Below are positions 35,098 through 43,820 of a stretch of DNA of 64,000 bases, piece by piece. Positions within the stretch are counted from its first letter, which is position 1, and every line of letters begins with the position of its first letter. This stretch comes from Microseira wollei NIES-4236 (GTDB lineage Bacteria > Cyanobacteriota > Cyanobacteriia > Cyanobacteriales > Aerosakkonemataceae): NCBI RefSeq assembly GCF_020521235.1, contig NZ_BLAY01000007.1, positions 1 through 64,000 of the forward strand, read 5' to 3'. The position numbers and the translations under genes were made by a program. The notes under the pieces are model-generated. The model saw only the letters and a list, made by a program, of their open reading frames with translations. It had not been told where the DNA came from and did no database searches.

Positions 35098-37593
35098 CTA
35101 CCGCGCATCGCCAATTAAAATAAACGGCGACCAAAAGTAGGGATGGCGATTAATTTGACTCAGTTTCGCTTTTTGCAGCGCTTCCCCTTTGCTCATTCCC
35201 TGCTTTAGATTCTGATAAAATTGAGTCATCAATTCTTTGGTTGCATCATCGTCAGCATTCCAAAGACTTGCCATTACTCCCTTAGCACCAGCGCGTTCAA
35301 AAACATAGGCAACTCCGGCAATTTCTTCGCCGTTTGAATTAGCTTGGATTGCAGTTTCACAGGCGCTGAGGGTGAGGAGTTGGGTGTTTTGCAATCCCAA
35401 TAAGGCGGCGTCGGCAATGTTGAATTGTCGATCTGCAAATAGTATGGTATTCGCCTCCATGCCCAATGTTTTGCAGCCTTCGGGTTGGAAACAGCCGTGA
35501 GTTGCTAGGTGCAGGAAGGGAAAGCGGGGTGCTTGGAGTTTGAATTTTTCGAGAGTGGCGTCGTTGCGGAGAAAATATTCGCTACCGGGGAATAGTTGAG
35601 TGATATTTTTGACTTCTTCTTCGGTTCCGGGTATATCTTGCGGTTGGCGGGGGACGGGATTTGCTAATGCTAAGATACCTTTTTGTAGAGACGTTTCATG
35701 AAACGTCTCTACATTCGATTCCAGGGAACGACTGGAAAGGCGAGTCAGATAGTTGACGGGATATTTTTGGATGAGGAATTGGTCGGTTTGTTCGTCGTAG
35801 AGGGTTTCAAAGGGGATGTAGCGCAGTTTTCCTGTAGCGATGATGCTCAATTGTTTGGGCGAGAAAGCTTTGATTTTGTCTTCAACTGGACGAATTAGAA
35901 TGTCGTAGAGTTTGCCTGCGGTTTCGATGTAGCTAGCATCCTTTTCGTTTTGCAGTTGTTCGCGGTATTGGGTGAAGAGTCGATCGAATTCGGCAGGGTC
36001 AATTGGTTTTTTAATGACGCTCAGTTGGTCTTTGGTTAAAACAAATATGGCTACAGTATTTGGTACGTTTTCTATATTGGTCAGCAAGACGGGTTGAATT
36101 ACGACCGTTCCTGCTTGAATACTGGCTCTTAGTTGGGCAATATCTGTGGGTTTGGTTTCAAATAGTTCGGCGACTTCAGGAAAGCGACGGGAAATGTCTT
36201 CAGCTTGTCGATTTGTTTCTTCATCTAATGCCCGAAATTGTTGGAATAGTTGCTCTGAACAGTTGTTTTGCAGTTGTTGTAGTAAGAATTGCCGTTGTTG
36301 ATTTTTTTGCTTCCATTCGTCAATTGCTTGCTGCGCTTGTGGGTTGGTAACTTTGGCGTCAATTAGGCGCGTATAGTCTGCGAGATCTGCTGTGGTGAAA
36401 AGGTTGAGCCATTCAAAGGCTTTTTCTGGTTGGTTTAGGTCAATGAGGAAAGAGATGAGAGCGATCGCTGTTCCTCCACGAATACCTGACTGCAAAAACT
36501 TTTGCCGATTTTCACGCTGTAAACCACCCCGAATTTCTAGGGTAATTTTGGTTGACTGCTCCAAATAAGTGATAGCCTCAGATGGTCGATTCGTATCTCG
36601 GTAGACCCCACCGATATTACTCAGCGTCGTGGCTTCCCCTGAGCGATCGCCCACTTTCCGGAGAATCGGCAAAGCTTGGTTGTAGTATTCCAAAGCCTTC
36701 TGGGGTTGTCCGATGTGAGCGCAAACGGTACCGAGATTAGTCAGCGTCGTCGCTTCTCCTGAGTGATTGCCCACTTTCTTGAATATGGGCAAAGCTTGGT
36801 TGTAATAATCCAAAGCCTTTTGCCGTTCTCCGATGCGATCGTAGACCGCACCGATATTATTCAGCGTCGCGGCTTCGCCTTTGGGATCGTCCACTTCCTT
36901 GAATATGGGCAAAGCTTGGTTGTAATAATCCAAAGCCTTTTGCGGTTGCTCGATGACTTTGTAGATCCCACCGATATTATTTAGCGTCGTCGCTTCTCCT
37001 GAGCGATCGCCCACTTCCTGGAGAATCCGCAAAGCTTGGTTGTAGTATTCCAATGCCCGTTGCGGTTGCCCAATGGCATGGTAGACCAAGCCAATACTAC
37101 TCAGCGTCTTAGCTTTTCCTGAGCGATTGCCCACTTCCGAGAGAATCGGCAAAGCTTGGTTGTAGTAATCCAAAGCCTCTTGCGGTTGCCCGATGTCATC
37201 GTAGACTAAACCGATATTACTCAGCATCGCGGCTTCACCCAAGCGATCGCCCAATTCCCGGAGAATCAGCAAAGCTTGCTTGAAGTAATCCAAGGTTTGC
37301 TGGCGCTGACCCATGTTGTAGTAGTTAAAACCAATCCCAAGCAGTGCAGTCGCTTCAAGTTCTCTAGCTTTAAACTGTCGCGAAATTGCTATAACCCTCT
37401 GCAATTTTTCTATTGCTTGTCGGGGTTGCCCTTGCTGCGTATGTTGCGCTGCTTGCTCTAGCAGTCGCTTTAACTCTTCAACCTGCGAATTTTGACTTTG
37501 CCCCCAACTCGGTTGAACCATCAGCGGAACTGTCGCCGGAATTAAACAGATACCCAAAGCCAAAACACTGCTGATAATTCGTTTCATTGACAT
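35098..37593 (-). CDS. secreted TPR-CHAT protease-like protein
   Basis: About 831 residues from the ATG at 37593 (or one two codons on). A signal peptide (IISSVLALGICLIPATVPL) predicts export. About eight TPR motifs of 40 residues follow, nearly identical (GQPQKALDYYNQALPI type), then a helical linker and a CHAT caspase-like domain. The catalytic His is in FLHLATHGCF and Cys in LTLSACETAI. A perfect 28-bp genomic palindrome (35685-35712) lies in frame before the CHAT region. CHAT proteins cleave proteins; in cyanobacteria the secreted kind has no known target. The near-identical TPR copies suggest recent expansion. It faces an intergenic hairpin cluster upstream. Confidence 0.88.
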   Translation of the reverse strand: MSMKRIISSVLALGICLIPATVPLMVQPSWGQSQNSQVEELKRLLEQAAQHTQQGQPRQAIEKLQRVIAISRQFKARELEATALLGIGFNYYNMGQRQQTLDYFKQALLILRELGDRLGEAAMLSNIGLVYDDIGQPQEALDYYNQALPILSEVGNRSGKAKTLSSIGLVYHAIGQPQRALEYYNQALRILQEVGDRSGEATTLNNIGGIYKVIEQPQKALDYYNQALPIFKEVDDPKGEAATLNNIGAVYDRIGERQKALDYYNQALPIFKKVGNHSGEATTLTNLGTVCAHIGQPQKALEYYNQALPILRKVGDRSGEATTLSNIGGVYRDTNRPSEAITYLEQSTKITLEIRGGLQRENRQKFLQSGIRGGTAIALISFLIDLNQPEKAFEWLNLFTTADLADYTRLIDAKVTNPQAQQAIDEWKQKNQQRQFLLQQLQNNCSEQLFQQFRALDEETNRQAEDISRRFPEVAELFETKPTDIAQLRASIQAGTVVIQPVLLTNIENVPNTVAIFVLTKDQLSVIKKPIDPAEFDRLFTQYREQLQNEKDASYIETAGKLYDILIRPVEDKIKAFSPKQLSIIATGKLRYIPFETLYDEQTDQFLIQKYPVNYLTRLSSRSLESNVETFHETSLQKGILALANPVPRQPQDIPGTEEEVKNITQLFPGSEYFLRNDATLEKFKLQAPRFPFLHLATHGCFQPEGCKTLGMEANTILFADRQFNIADAALLGLQNTQLLTLSACETAIQANSNGEEIAGVAYVFERAGAKGVMASLWNADDDATKELMTQFYQNLKQGMSKGEALQKAKLSQINRHPYFWSPFILIGDAR
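35685..35712. repeat. 28-bp perfect palindrome inside the CHAT gene
   Basis: GTAGAGACGTTTCA joined to its exact complement. This is a widespread cyanobacterial intergenic palindrome; here it sits in frame and encodes about nine residues (NVETFHETS) between the linker and CHAT domain. Confidence 0.95.
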
Positions 37594-37639
37594 CAACTCA
37601 CAGATACTATGTAAAGCAATTTTCGATTTGTATTTCAAA

Positions 37640-37988
37640 AAACTAGCTCAAACTCACCAGACAATTGAGATATTGCACCAGTCTCATAGCCCGCCCGGAA
37701 ATCAATGATGCTGTTCGTGAATCAATCCCTGTGTCGCCCAAGCCCGCCCGGAACTCAAGTTCCGGGCTAACAGCGAAAGTCCATTTTAATGGACTGGAAG
37801 ATTAGTATTGAGTCCACTTGAGTGGGCTAAAAGGGTTTAATAATAAGTATTTAGTCCTCTGAAGAGGACTTTCGCTATTAGACAGGGAATTGATTCCCTG
37901 TCGGGCTAACAACGAAGCGATTGGAATCGTGTAAAATTAACCTCCGATTTATTCACCAAAAATAAACATTAATTGGTAAAATTTATCG
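37640..37988. repeat. cluster of small hairpins with compensatory variation
   Basis: Several short stems occur in a row: CCCGGAACTCAAGTTCCGGG near 37748, GTCCATTTTAATGGAC near 37780, GTCCACTTGAGTGGGC near 37812, AGTCCTCTGAAGAGGACT near 37853 and GACAGGGAATTGATTCCCTGTC near 37880. Stem sequences differ but pairing is kept. Similar stems are near 59840-59895 (TCCTCTTAAGAGGACT). No gene is seen in this ~350-bp gap between the CHAT gene and the secreted hypothetical gene. Confidence 0.9.
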
Positions 37989-38567
37989 CTAACGACTATA
38001 AGGTGTTGCTTTAATCGTCATTTTTCCTGAAGATTCAAACGAAATTTCATCCACCACATAGGGAGTCGTTGCTGCAACTGACCGAAGACCCCGCAACTGC
38101 GCCCGACTAACTACAGTCCCTAGCCTCACTATCGCCTGCCCCTGGTTAGCGTCTCGCAGTTCAAACGCATTCAGGGGAACGCCTCGCCAGGTTTGTTGCC
38201 CAGTTGTCGTCGCTACCCTCTCCTCACCTCGAATCCTTCTAGAACCACCTGCTGCCGGAATCCACACGTCACCTGTGAATGTTACGGTTTTGATTTGAGC
38301 GATCGCCATTGATTGAGAAAAGCCATTTTCTGCCGAAAGCGTTAACTTTCGCCCCTGTGAATCGAACCCACTCACCCGACCACTCATCGAATCCCTTGCT
38401 GTCCGCACCAATGCCGACTGCGGCAAGGATACGGTAATCGTATCTTCCGCCCTAGCAGCAGGTGCTTGGGTTATATTTCGTTCCTTTATTTGTGTCTGTG
38501 CATAACCCGCCAGTCCAGGTATGGAAACTAGAAGTGCAACCACCAGCACCTTAAAAAATACTTTCAT
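37989..38567 (-). CDS. secreted hypothetical protein
   Basis: A 192-residue protein with a signal peptide (VFFKVLVVALLVSIPGLAGYAQ) and a mature beta-rich domain; SGRVSGFDSQGRKLTL and SRAQLRGLRSV are its clearest blocks. No family recognised. It is exported to the periplasm or outer face. Spacing from the CHAT gene start is about 400 bp, so it is probably transcribed separately. Composition is normal for this genome. Confidence 0.75.
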   Translation of the reverse strand: MKVFFKVLVVALLVSIPGLAGYAQTQIKERNITQAPAARAEDTITVSLPQSALVRTARDSMSGRVSGFDSQGRKLTLSAENGFSQSMAIAQIKTVTFTGDVWIPAAGGSRRIRGEERVATTTGQQTWRGVPLNAFELRDANQGQAIVRLGTVVSRAQLRGLRSVAATTPYVVDEISFESSGKMTIKATPYSR

Positions 38568-38858
38568 CGTTTCCCCAGCGCTCTGTCTCGATCTACACTA
38601 AACTTCTTGCATTTTTCGCTCAGATTTTAATCTGACGAGTGAGGTAAAGCCTTTTGGCTTGGTTTGTGTAGCGGCACCCTTAAGGGTGCCGCTACACAAA
38701 CCAAGGTGTACCTCATCCGAGTGCAAACTGCTATATGCCCACCCCACAAGAGTTTTTTTTGCTTTGTGGGGTAGGCGTCTCGCCTGCCCCATTGCCCCAA
38801 ATACTTTTGCAAGAGGTTTACTCTTCAAATATAGTCTAAGTAATATTTAAAACAGCCT
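38568..38858. repeat. MITE-like repeat between divergent genes
   Basis: A copy of the TTTGTGTAG palindrome family at about 38637-38740, with a GCGGCACCCTTAAGGGTGCCGC centre and AACTGC arm. Next to it is ATGCCCACCCCACAA...TTGTGGGGTAGGCGT (38734-38782), itself an inverted pair. It fills the divergent promoter region of two genes. Confidence 0.85.
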
Positions 38859-39752
38859 GTGTCCCAAGCTACCCCACCTCCCCCACCTGCTGACGAACCC
38901 AATATTTTGGGGAAAATAATCGGTTTGCTTGGCTTGCTAGCCGTGTTTCTCTACTTCACTGGCTGGGTTTACCGCTGGGCATATTTCAGCTTTTTTCAGT
39001 TAGAGATCGCGACTCTCGACTTACCCGTCGAGTCATTTTTTATCGCGTCTTTCCAAGCACTTGTCGGGAATATTTGGGCAATTTTCCGCACCGCGATCGC
39101 ATTCATCCTCACCGCCATTTTGATTCACTTAACCCTATGGCTAATTCCGAAACTTGCCAATGCGATCGCCAGACAATTAGACAGGATGCGATCGCGGATT
39201 GTTACCCTCACCAACAGGCGTCAGCGGTTTTGGATCGCGCGACAGATCGAATCTTTAGCACAGTTTAGATCGATGGACTTGAGTACGGTCAATTTTTTGC
39301 GATCGCTCATCCAAGAAACAGTCGTCGTCCCATGGACATTGATTGCCTTATTTTACCTAGCTCAATGGCAAGCAGATGCAGATGCTTTGATAGATGCCGT
39401 CAATTCCACTTCTAGTTTACCCGTCGTCACTTTAATCAATTCTGATGCTGAAAACAAGACAGCACTAGGACGCAAACTCGATAATCCTCTCACTAATCCT
39501 TCTCCTGCAAACTTCCGCATTATTGGCGATAAAAATCGCTACGAGTCCCTATTAGGAAAAGAAATTAACGATCCAAAGAACACCAGAGTTTGGCGCTTAC
39601 TAATTGCTCGCAATAATTATGTTTATATCTTTCCCGCTTTACCAGAAAAAACTGGTAATCTACGTCCGCCAGTTGTAGCAATTCATGAAAGCGATGGTGG
39701 CGAACCCCTGTTGATACTCAGTCCCCAAGCTTCACCAAAGCGATCGCGTTGA
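38859..39752 (+). CDS. membrane protein of unknown function
   Basis: A 297-residue protein starting at GTG 38859. After a short proline-rich N-terminus come two or three transmembrane helices (IIGLLGLLAVFLYFTGWVYR near 20, IFRTAIAFILTAILIHLTLW near 77, and one near 150). A soluble C-terminal domain from about 180 contains repeated short beta segments (VVTLINSDAENK, WRLLIARNNYVYIFP). No known family was recognised. The dispersed repeat at 39741 begins at its 3' end, and the stop codon lies in it. Confidence 0.75.
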   Translation: MSQATPPPPPADEPNILGKIIGLLGLLAVFLYFTGWVYRWAYFSFFQLEIATLDLPVESFFIASFQALVGNIWAIFRTAIAFILTAILIHLTLWLIPKLANAIARQLDRMRSRIVTLTNRRQRFWIARQIESLAQFRSMDLSTVNFLRSLIQETVVVPWTLIALFYLAQWQADADALIDAVNSTSSLPVVTLINSDAENKTALGRKLDNPLTNPSPANFRIIGDKNRYESLLGKEINDPKNTRVWRLLIARNNYVYIFPALPEKTGNLRPPVVAIHESDGGEPLLILSPQASPKRSR

Positions 39753-39893
39753 CTCTGGTATGTTTAATTACCATCCCCGCACCAGAAATAACGCAGCTGC
39801 CACTGTCCGCGCGTGAAGCTTGCGCTATCGCTCCAAGAATCGCAAATGCGTCATACAATTTGTATGTGCTTTTCATCGTTTGCGATCGCGTTT
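39741..39893. repeat. dispersed ~150-bp repeat related to 34301 and the SH3 gene end
   Basis: About 75-80% alike by eye to 34301-34435. Both start GCGATCGCGTTGA, contain CGCAAATGCGTCATACAA and end in GCGATCG. The first part matches the C-terminal coding end of the SH3 gene (40634-40692). It begins within the last codons of the upstream membrane protein. Confidence 0.8.
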
Positions 39894-40294
39894 AATCCGG
39901 ATCTAGCCAGTCTTCTAATTGCAATCCAGGAATATTGATAAAATCGCGAGTGTTGTGAGTAACCAGTATATCTCCACGAGAACGAGCAACAGATGCGATC
40001 GCAGCATCTAAGTCCCCCGTTGGTCTACCTATGCGTCTTAACTCACCTTGAATGCAAGCCGAATTCTTCAGCTGCGACGAGATCAAATTCCACCACAGTG
40101 GGTATAAAGCTAATAAACTCCTCTATCTCATTGATATTTTGATTAATTTGCCCAGAACAGTATGCACCCTTATAGAGTTCTGCTATTACAATTGTCGTCA
40201 AGTAACACTGGCTGTATTTGGAGTAAAATTTAGGCAGGACGAGGGGGTTTTGGTCAAGGATTGCACTACAAATATTGGTATCCAACAAATACAC
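39892..40294 (-). pseudogene. vapC: vapC-type PIN toxin with a one-base frameshift
   Basis: The N-terminal half (40043-40294, starting MYLLDTNICSAIL with the first active-site Asp, and IAELYKGAY with Glu) and the C-terminal half (from about 40055 down to 39892, with GDLDAAIASVA and VTHNTRDF, the other acidic residues) are in different frames. Removing one T from the TT near 40060 restores an unbroken ~133-residue PIN ribonuclease, about the family length. So the toxin is inactivated by a +1 slip, or this is a sequencing error. The antitoxin gene upstream is intact. Confidence 0.85.
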
Positions 40295-40306
40295 GAGCGT
40301 CTTTCC

Positions 40307-40558
40307 CTAAACATTTTGGTTATCCATCTGTTTGTCCCAATGGGCATGACGCTCTTGATCTAGCTCGTTCAAAATTTTGACAAGCTCCTTTCTCCCTTCA
40401 CGAGGAGTTTGCAAGAATTCCTTCATCTTTTGCAGTTTTTCCTGTTCGCTGATTCCCTGAACCGCTTGTACTTTAATGATAATTTCTGTTCCATCAGGGA
40501 TGTTAAGTTCCTCTAAAAGTTCGATGATTTTACCCCGCTTAATCCCTTTAGTTTGCAT
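40307..40558 (-). CDS. antitoxin partner of the vapC-type toxin
   Basis: An 83-residue protein from ATG 40558 (an upstream TTG-type extension is not needed). The N-terminus (GKIIELLEELNIPDGTEIIIKV) resembles small DNA-binding antitoxins that pair with VapC in cyanobacteria; the charged C-terminal helix would wrap the toxin. It ends 12 bp before the toxin start, the usual antitoxin-toxin order. It looks intact while the toxin is frameshifted. Confidence 0.75.
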   Translation of the reverse strand: MQTKGIKRGKIIELLEELNIPDGTEIIIKVQAVQGISEQEKLQKMKEFLQTPREGRKELVKILNELDQERHAHWDKQMDNQNV

Positions 40559-40640
40559 AAGTATTCCCCCATGCTGCTGCATAATTAGATTTTAACATTA
40601 GCGATCGCTCTAAAATCCCTCCTTCGTTACCCTGCTATGT

Positions 40641-41444
40641 TTAATTACCCCCACCCCGCAAGAAATAACGCAACCGCCACTGTCCGCGCGATCGCACAAA
40701 ACTCACCCGATAATCTCTGGTTTCATAATATACAAACCTGTTTTGCACCCAACCCCGCTTGCCGTCGTTGAGAATTACCGGCGTCCAACCTTCTATGTCG
40801 TTGATTGACTCTTGCTGCCTTACGGGTAAATTCGTAAAATTTTCGGTATCAAATTGTACTAGCTCTTTGGAAAGGACGACGACGATATCGCTGCGGGTAT
40901 GGGGTTGCGATCGCACGTTGACGTTTTCTCCTAAAATTCCCACTTGCGCTTGTCCTGCGGCGTTACTGATGGGGCTAAGCGCCATATCCGGACATACCCA
41001 AACATCGGAATCTGCGTCTTTTTCAGCGACGTTGGCGTTGCGTTCTATGGTACAACCTGCGCCAACCGCTTTTTCCATTGCTTGCCAGAAATTAGATTGA
41101 GAATCATCAATTTTATAAGTTTCTATATCAATTGTACCGCTGCGACTCCATTGGGTTTGGGGAGTGGAAATGGCACGAATAAAATTAGCGTCGCGGCGTT
41201 TTACCGACTCTAAAAAACGCTGGCGAAACTGGGTAAATTCGCTATTATTTTGTTTTTTTTGCAGCGTTATTGGTTTTTCAAAGCTAGAATTTGGCGTCCC
41301 ACTTCCACCCTTGAATAAAACTAATGGATTTGGATTGATGACTCTAGATTGTCTGCGGTTGAGATAAGCAACTGTTGCCAGGGTTGAGCCAGTCACCGCC
41401 CCAAGTACAATCATTATAACCATCAGAATTTGTGCGGGTTTCAT
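40641..41444 (-). CDS. membrane-anchored bacterial SH3 protein
   Basis: A 267-residue protein. The N-terminal helix (ILMVIMIVLGAVTGSTLATVAYL) is a signal anchor. Then a variable region with WSRSGTIDIE and CTIERNANV, and a bacterial SH3 (SH3_3) domain at about 167-240 (VNVRSQPHTRSDIVVVLSKELVQFD, GWTPVILNDGKRGWVQNRFVY). SH3 domains of this kind bind peptidoglycan or surface ligands. The last 16 residues (SRGQWRLRYFLRGGGN) fall in a stretch whose DNA is also found at 34301 and 39741, so the C-terminus comes from, or has seeded, a dispersed repeat. Confidence 0.85.
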   Translation of the reverse strand: MKPAQILMVIMIVLGAVTGSTLATVAYLNRRQSRVINPNPLVLFKGGSGTPNSSFEKPITLQKKQNNSEFTQFRQRFLESVKRRDANFIRAISTPQTQWSRSGTIDIETYKIDDSQSNFWQAMEKAVGAGCTIERNANVAEKDADSDVWVCPDMALSPISNAAGQAQVGILGENVNVRSQPHTRSDIVVVLSKELVQFDTENFTNLPVRQQESINDIEGWTPVILNDGKRGWVQNRFVYYETRDYRVSFVRSRGQWRLRYFLRGGGN

Positions 41445-41551
41445 AAAAGCTAGGGACTAGGGATTAGGGGCTAGGGAATAGGAGAATAAAAAAAATCAAA
41501 CTTCAGATTAATTTTTCAATCTGAAATCTGAAATCTTAAATCTACAATTCC

Positions 41552-42133
41552 CTAGCGAGAATAACTAGGTTCGTTACCGGGTTTCCATTTAATATTGCAG
41601 CCTATGCTGGGTTTTTGTTCTTGGGTAATCGGTTTATCGACTAAAATTGTTTCTATTGCCAAGCGCAAGTGTTTACCAGTCACGGGTATGCCGTTGCTGG
41701 GACGACTGTCATCTAATTGCCCGCGATAGACTAACTTGCGTGAGGCATTAAATAGGAAGAAATCGGGAGTACAAGCGGCGGTGTAAGCTTTAGCAGTTTC
41801 TTGGGTTTCGTCGTAGCAGAAGGGAAAGGTAAACCCTAATTCTTCTGCCATTTGTTTGAGTTTCTCTGGTGCATCTTCTGGATATTGATCGACGTTATTG
41901 GCGCTAATGGCGACGATGCCGATGTTTTTTTCTTTGTAGTCTTTCCCCAATCGTGCGAGGTCCGTTTGGATGTGTTTCACAAATGGACAATGGCGGCAGA
42001 TGAACATTACCAGCAATGCTTTTTTACCGGCAAAGGTATCCAAGGAAATCGTTTTGCCCGAAACAACATCGGGAAGCTGGAATTCGGGTGCTTTAGTATT
42101 CAATTCCAACATAGTAGAAGCAGTTAATGCCAT
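41552..42133 (-). CDS. AhpC/thioredoxin-fold redox protein
   Basis: About 193 residues from the ATG at 42133 (an upstream GTG/other start extension has poor context). A thioredoxin-like fold with CRHCPFVKH near residue 47 (CxxC), typical of the thioredoxin/AhpC-TSA family of cyanobacterial thiol-dependent peroxide-reducing or redoxin proteins. Later conserved blocks are GFTFPFCYDETQETAK and TPDFFLFNASRKLVYRG. It likely reduces peroxides or disulfides using cellular thiols. The SH3-anchored gene is 108 bp downstream on the same strand and is probably unrelated. Confidence 0.85.
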   Translation of the reverse strand: MALTASTMLELNTKAPEFQLPDVVSGKTISLDTFAGKKALLVMFICRHCPFVKHIQTDLARLGKDYKEKNIGIVAISANNVDQYPEDAPEKLKQMAEELGFTFPFCYDETQETAKAYTAACTPDFFLFNASRKLVYRGQLDDSRPSNGIPVTGKHLRLAIETILVDKPITQEQKPSIGCNIKWKPGNEPSYSR

Positions 42134-42416
42134 GGGGATTTTTCCTTTTAATCGACGGGGAACAGGACGCACCGGACGCACCGGACGCGGCGACGCGGGG
42201 AATGATCAAGGTGGGGAAGATGGGGAAGATGATGAAGATGATGAAGATGGGGAAGTAATTACTTCTACTTCCTTGTCTTCCTCTCTCCGCGTCTGGTGCA
42301 TCTTTGCGTCTCCCTCATCTCCATCACCTCCAGTTGCAAAACTGGCAAGGGTCGCCAACCTGATAAGATTAGTTTGGGCTAATGTGAACTACCTAAACTG
42401 ACCCCAAGGGTACAGT
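42134..42416. other. intergenic region, purine-rich repeat
   Basis: Contains tandem GATGAAGATGGGGAAGATG-type units near 42205-42260. No gene recognised. Its right part includes the probable end of the IS200/IS605-type element. Confidence 0.5.
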
Positions 42417-43694
42417 CTAGGCTTCTGACTTCTTTGCCCGTTGCCCCTTCACCTTACGGTTATTCGGTCTTACACAGGCTCCATCAGCAGTACCGGGGTT
42501 CCCTCCGGCATTGACCTCCATTAATGGAGAGTTTTGTATTCGGATGCCTTCAGTCCTGATATTCTTGGCTGCATTGGAGTCCCTGTCATGAAGCGCGTCG
42601 CAAGATGGACAAACCCACTGTCTGATGTCTAGGGACATTTCATCCATGATGTGACCGCAACAAGAACACTTTTTGGAACTGGGGAAAAATCGACCTATTT
42701 CTACAAGTTTTCCTTCTTTCTTTTTCAACTTGTAGTCCAGAAAGTTAACGAACATTCCCCATCCCACATCCGAAATTGATTTAGATAGCTTGCGGTTGCG
42801 TATCAATCCTTTAACGTTGAGGTTTTCAACTGCAATGACTTGGCTGTCGTCTACCAACTTTCTTGAGATTTTATGCAAGAAATCTTGGCGGTAATGTGAT
42901 ACTCTCTCGTGAACCTTGGCTACTAGCTTTTTGTACTTCTCTCTTGCCTTACTCCCTTTCTGTTTCCGAGCAAATTTTTGTTGTTTTCTGGTTATATTTT
43001 TTTCATGACGTTTAATGTGTTGAGGATTTGAGTATTTTGTAACTTGTTCACCGTCATAAACAATGGCAAAGTCTTTTAAACCCAAGTCTATACCAAGTAC
43101 TTTATCCCCTGATGATTGACTATCACTATCTTCTACTTCACACAAAAAAATAGATGCAAAGTACTTATCTGTAGGTGTTTTGCTTATAGTAACAGTCTTA
43201 ATGTTCCCTTCAATTGCTCGGTGAAATACTGCTTTAATGACTCCAATCTTGGGAATATTCAAGTATTCGCCTATAATAACTGTGACATTTTGTGGATGGA
43301 TTGATTGCTTGTGATGTTTAGACTTAAATCTAGGAAACTTAGCACGTCCTTCAAAAAAGTTCTTGTAAGCTTTGTCCAGATTTAAAGCAACTGATTGCAA
43401 TACTTGTGAATAGCAATCATTCTTTAACCAAGGATGTTCTATCTTTAATTTAGGTAGTAAACCGTAGACACTTACTTTTAACGATTTACCTGTTTGTTCA
43501 TAATGTTGAATGCAAGTATTTAAGGCATAATTCCAGTACCACCTAGCACAACCAAAAGACCTGGCTAGAGCTATTTTTTGTTCAGTTGTTGGGTATAGCC
43601 TGACTTTTACTGCCTTCAACATTTTAATCGACCTCCTTGTTACCTTATGCTACCATCCTCATCAACCCCTCTCTCGCGTTGACCGACGGTCAAC
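42398..43694 (-). mobile_element. IS200/IS605-type element with tnpB only
   Basis: A lone, intact tnpB with no tnpA. A perfect GTTGACC/GGTCAAC hairpin at 43678-43694 upstream and an ACCCCAAGGGT hairpin at about 42400 downstream fit the subterminal hairpins of IS200/IS605 elements. Ends are approximate. Such elements need a TnpA in trans to move. Confidence 0.65.
42417..43622 (-). CDS. tnpB: TnpB RNA-guided nuclease (IS200/IS605 family)
   Basis: A 401-residue complete TnpB. RuvC residues Asp179 (GIDLGLKDFA), Glu266 (AVENLNVKG) and Asp348 (DRDSNAAKNI) and the zinc finger CSCC...CPSC at 319-341 are all present. N-terminal residues LKAVKVRLYPTTEQ match the family. TnpB cuts DNA guided by an omega-RNA from its 3' end, which would lie at 42400-42560 on the minus strand. 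With no partner TnpA in the window, it may be a domesticated or stranded copy. The final residues are basic (VKGQRAKKSEA). Confidence 0.95.
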   Translation of the reverse strand: MLKAVKVRLYPTTEQKIALARSFGCARWYWNYALNTCIQHYEQTGKSLKVSVYGLLPKLKIEHPWLKNDCYSQVLQSVALNLDKAYKNFFEGRAKFPRFKSKHHKQSIHPQNVTVIIGEYLNIPKIGVIKAVFHRAIEGNIKTVTISKTPTDKYFASIFLCEVEDSDSQSSGDKVLGIDLGLKDFAIVYDGEQVTKYSNPQHIKRHEKNITRKQQKFARKQKGSKAREKYKKLVAKVHERVSHYRQDFLHKISRKLVDDSQVIAVENLNVKGLIRNRKLSKSISDVGWGMFVNFLDYKLKKKEGKLVEIGRFFPSSKKCSCCGHIMDEMSLDIRQWVCPSCDALHDRDSNAAKNIRTEGIRIQNSPLMEVNAGGNPGTADGACVRPNNRKVKGQRAKKSEA

Positions 43695-43820
43695 TCTTGT
43701 CGCAGGTCAATTCGTCATTGCCCCAAAATTCATCCCACGCTGCACTTCCTGTCAGATGTGGGGCTTCTTTTGGTTCAAGCTAAGATCGGCAATACCTTCT
43801 GTTTGATTGAGCCAAAGCCG

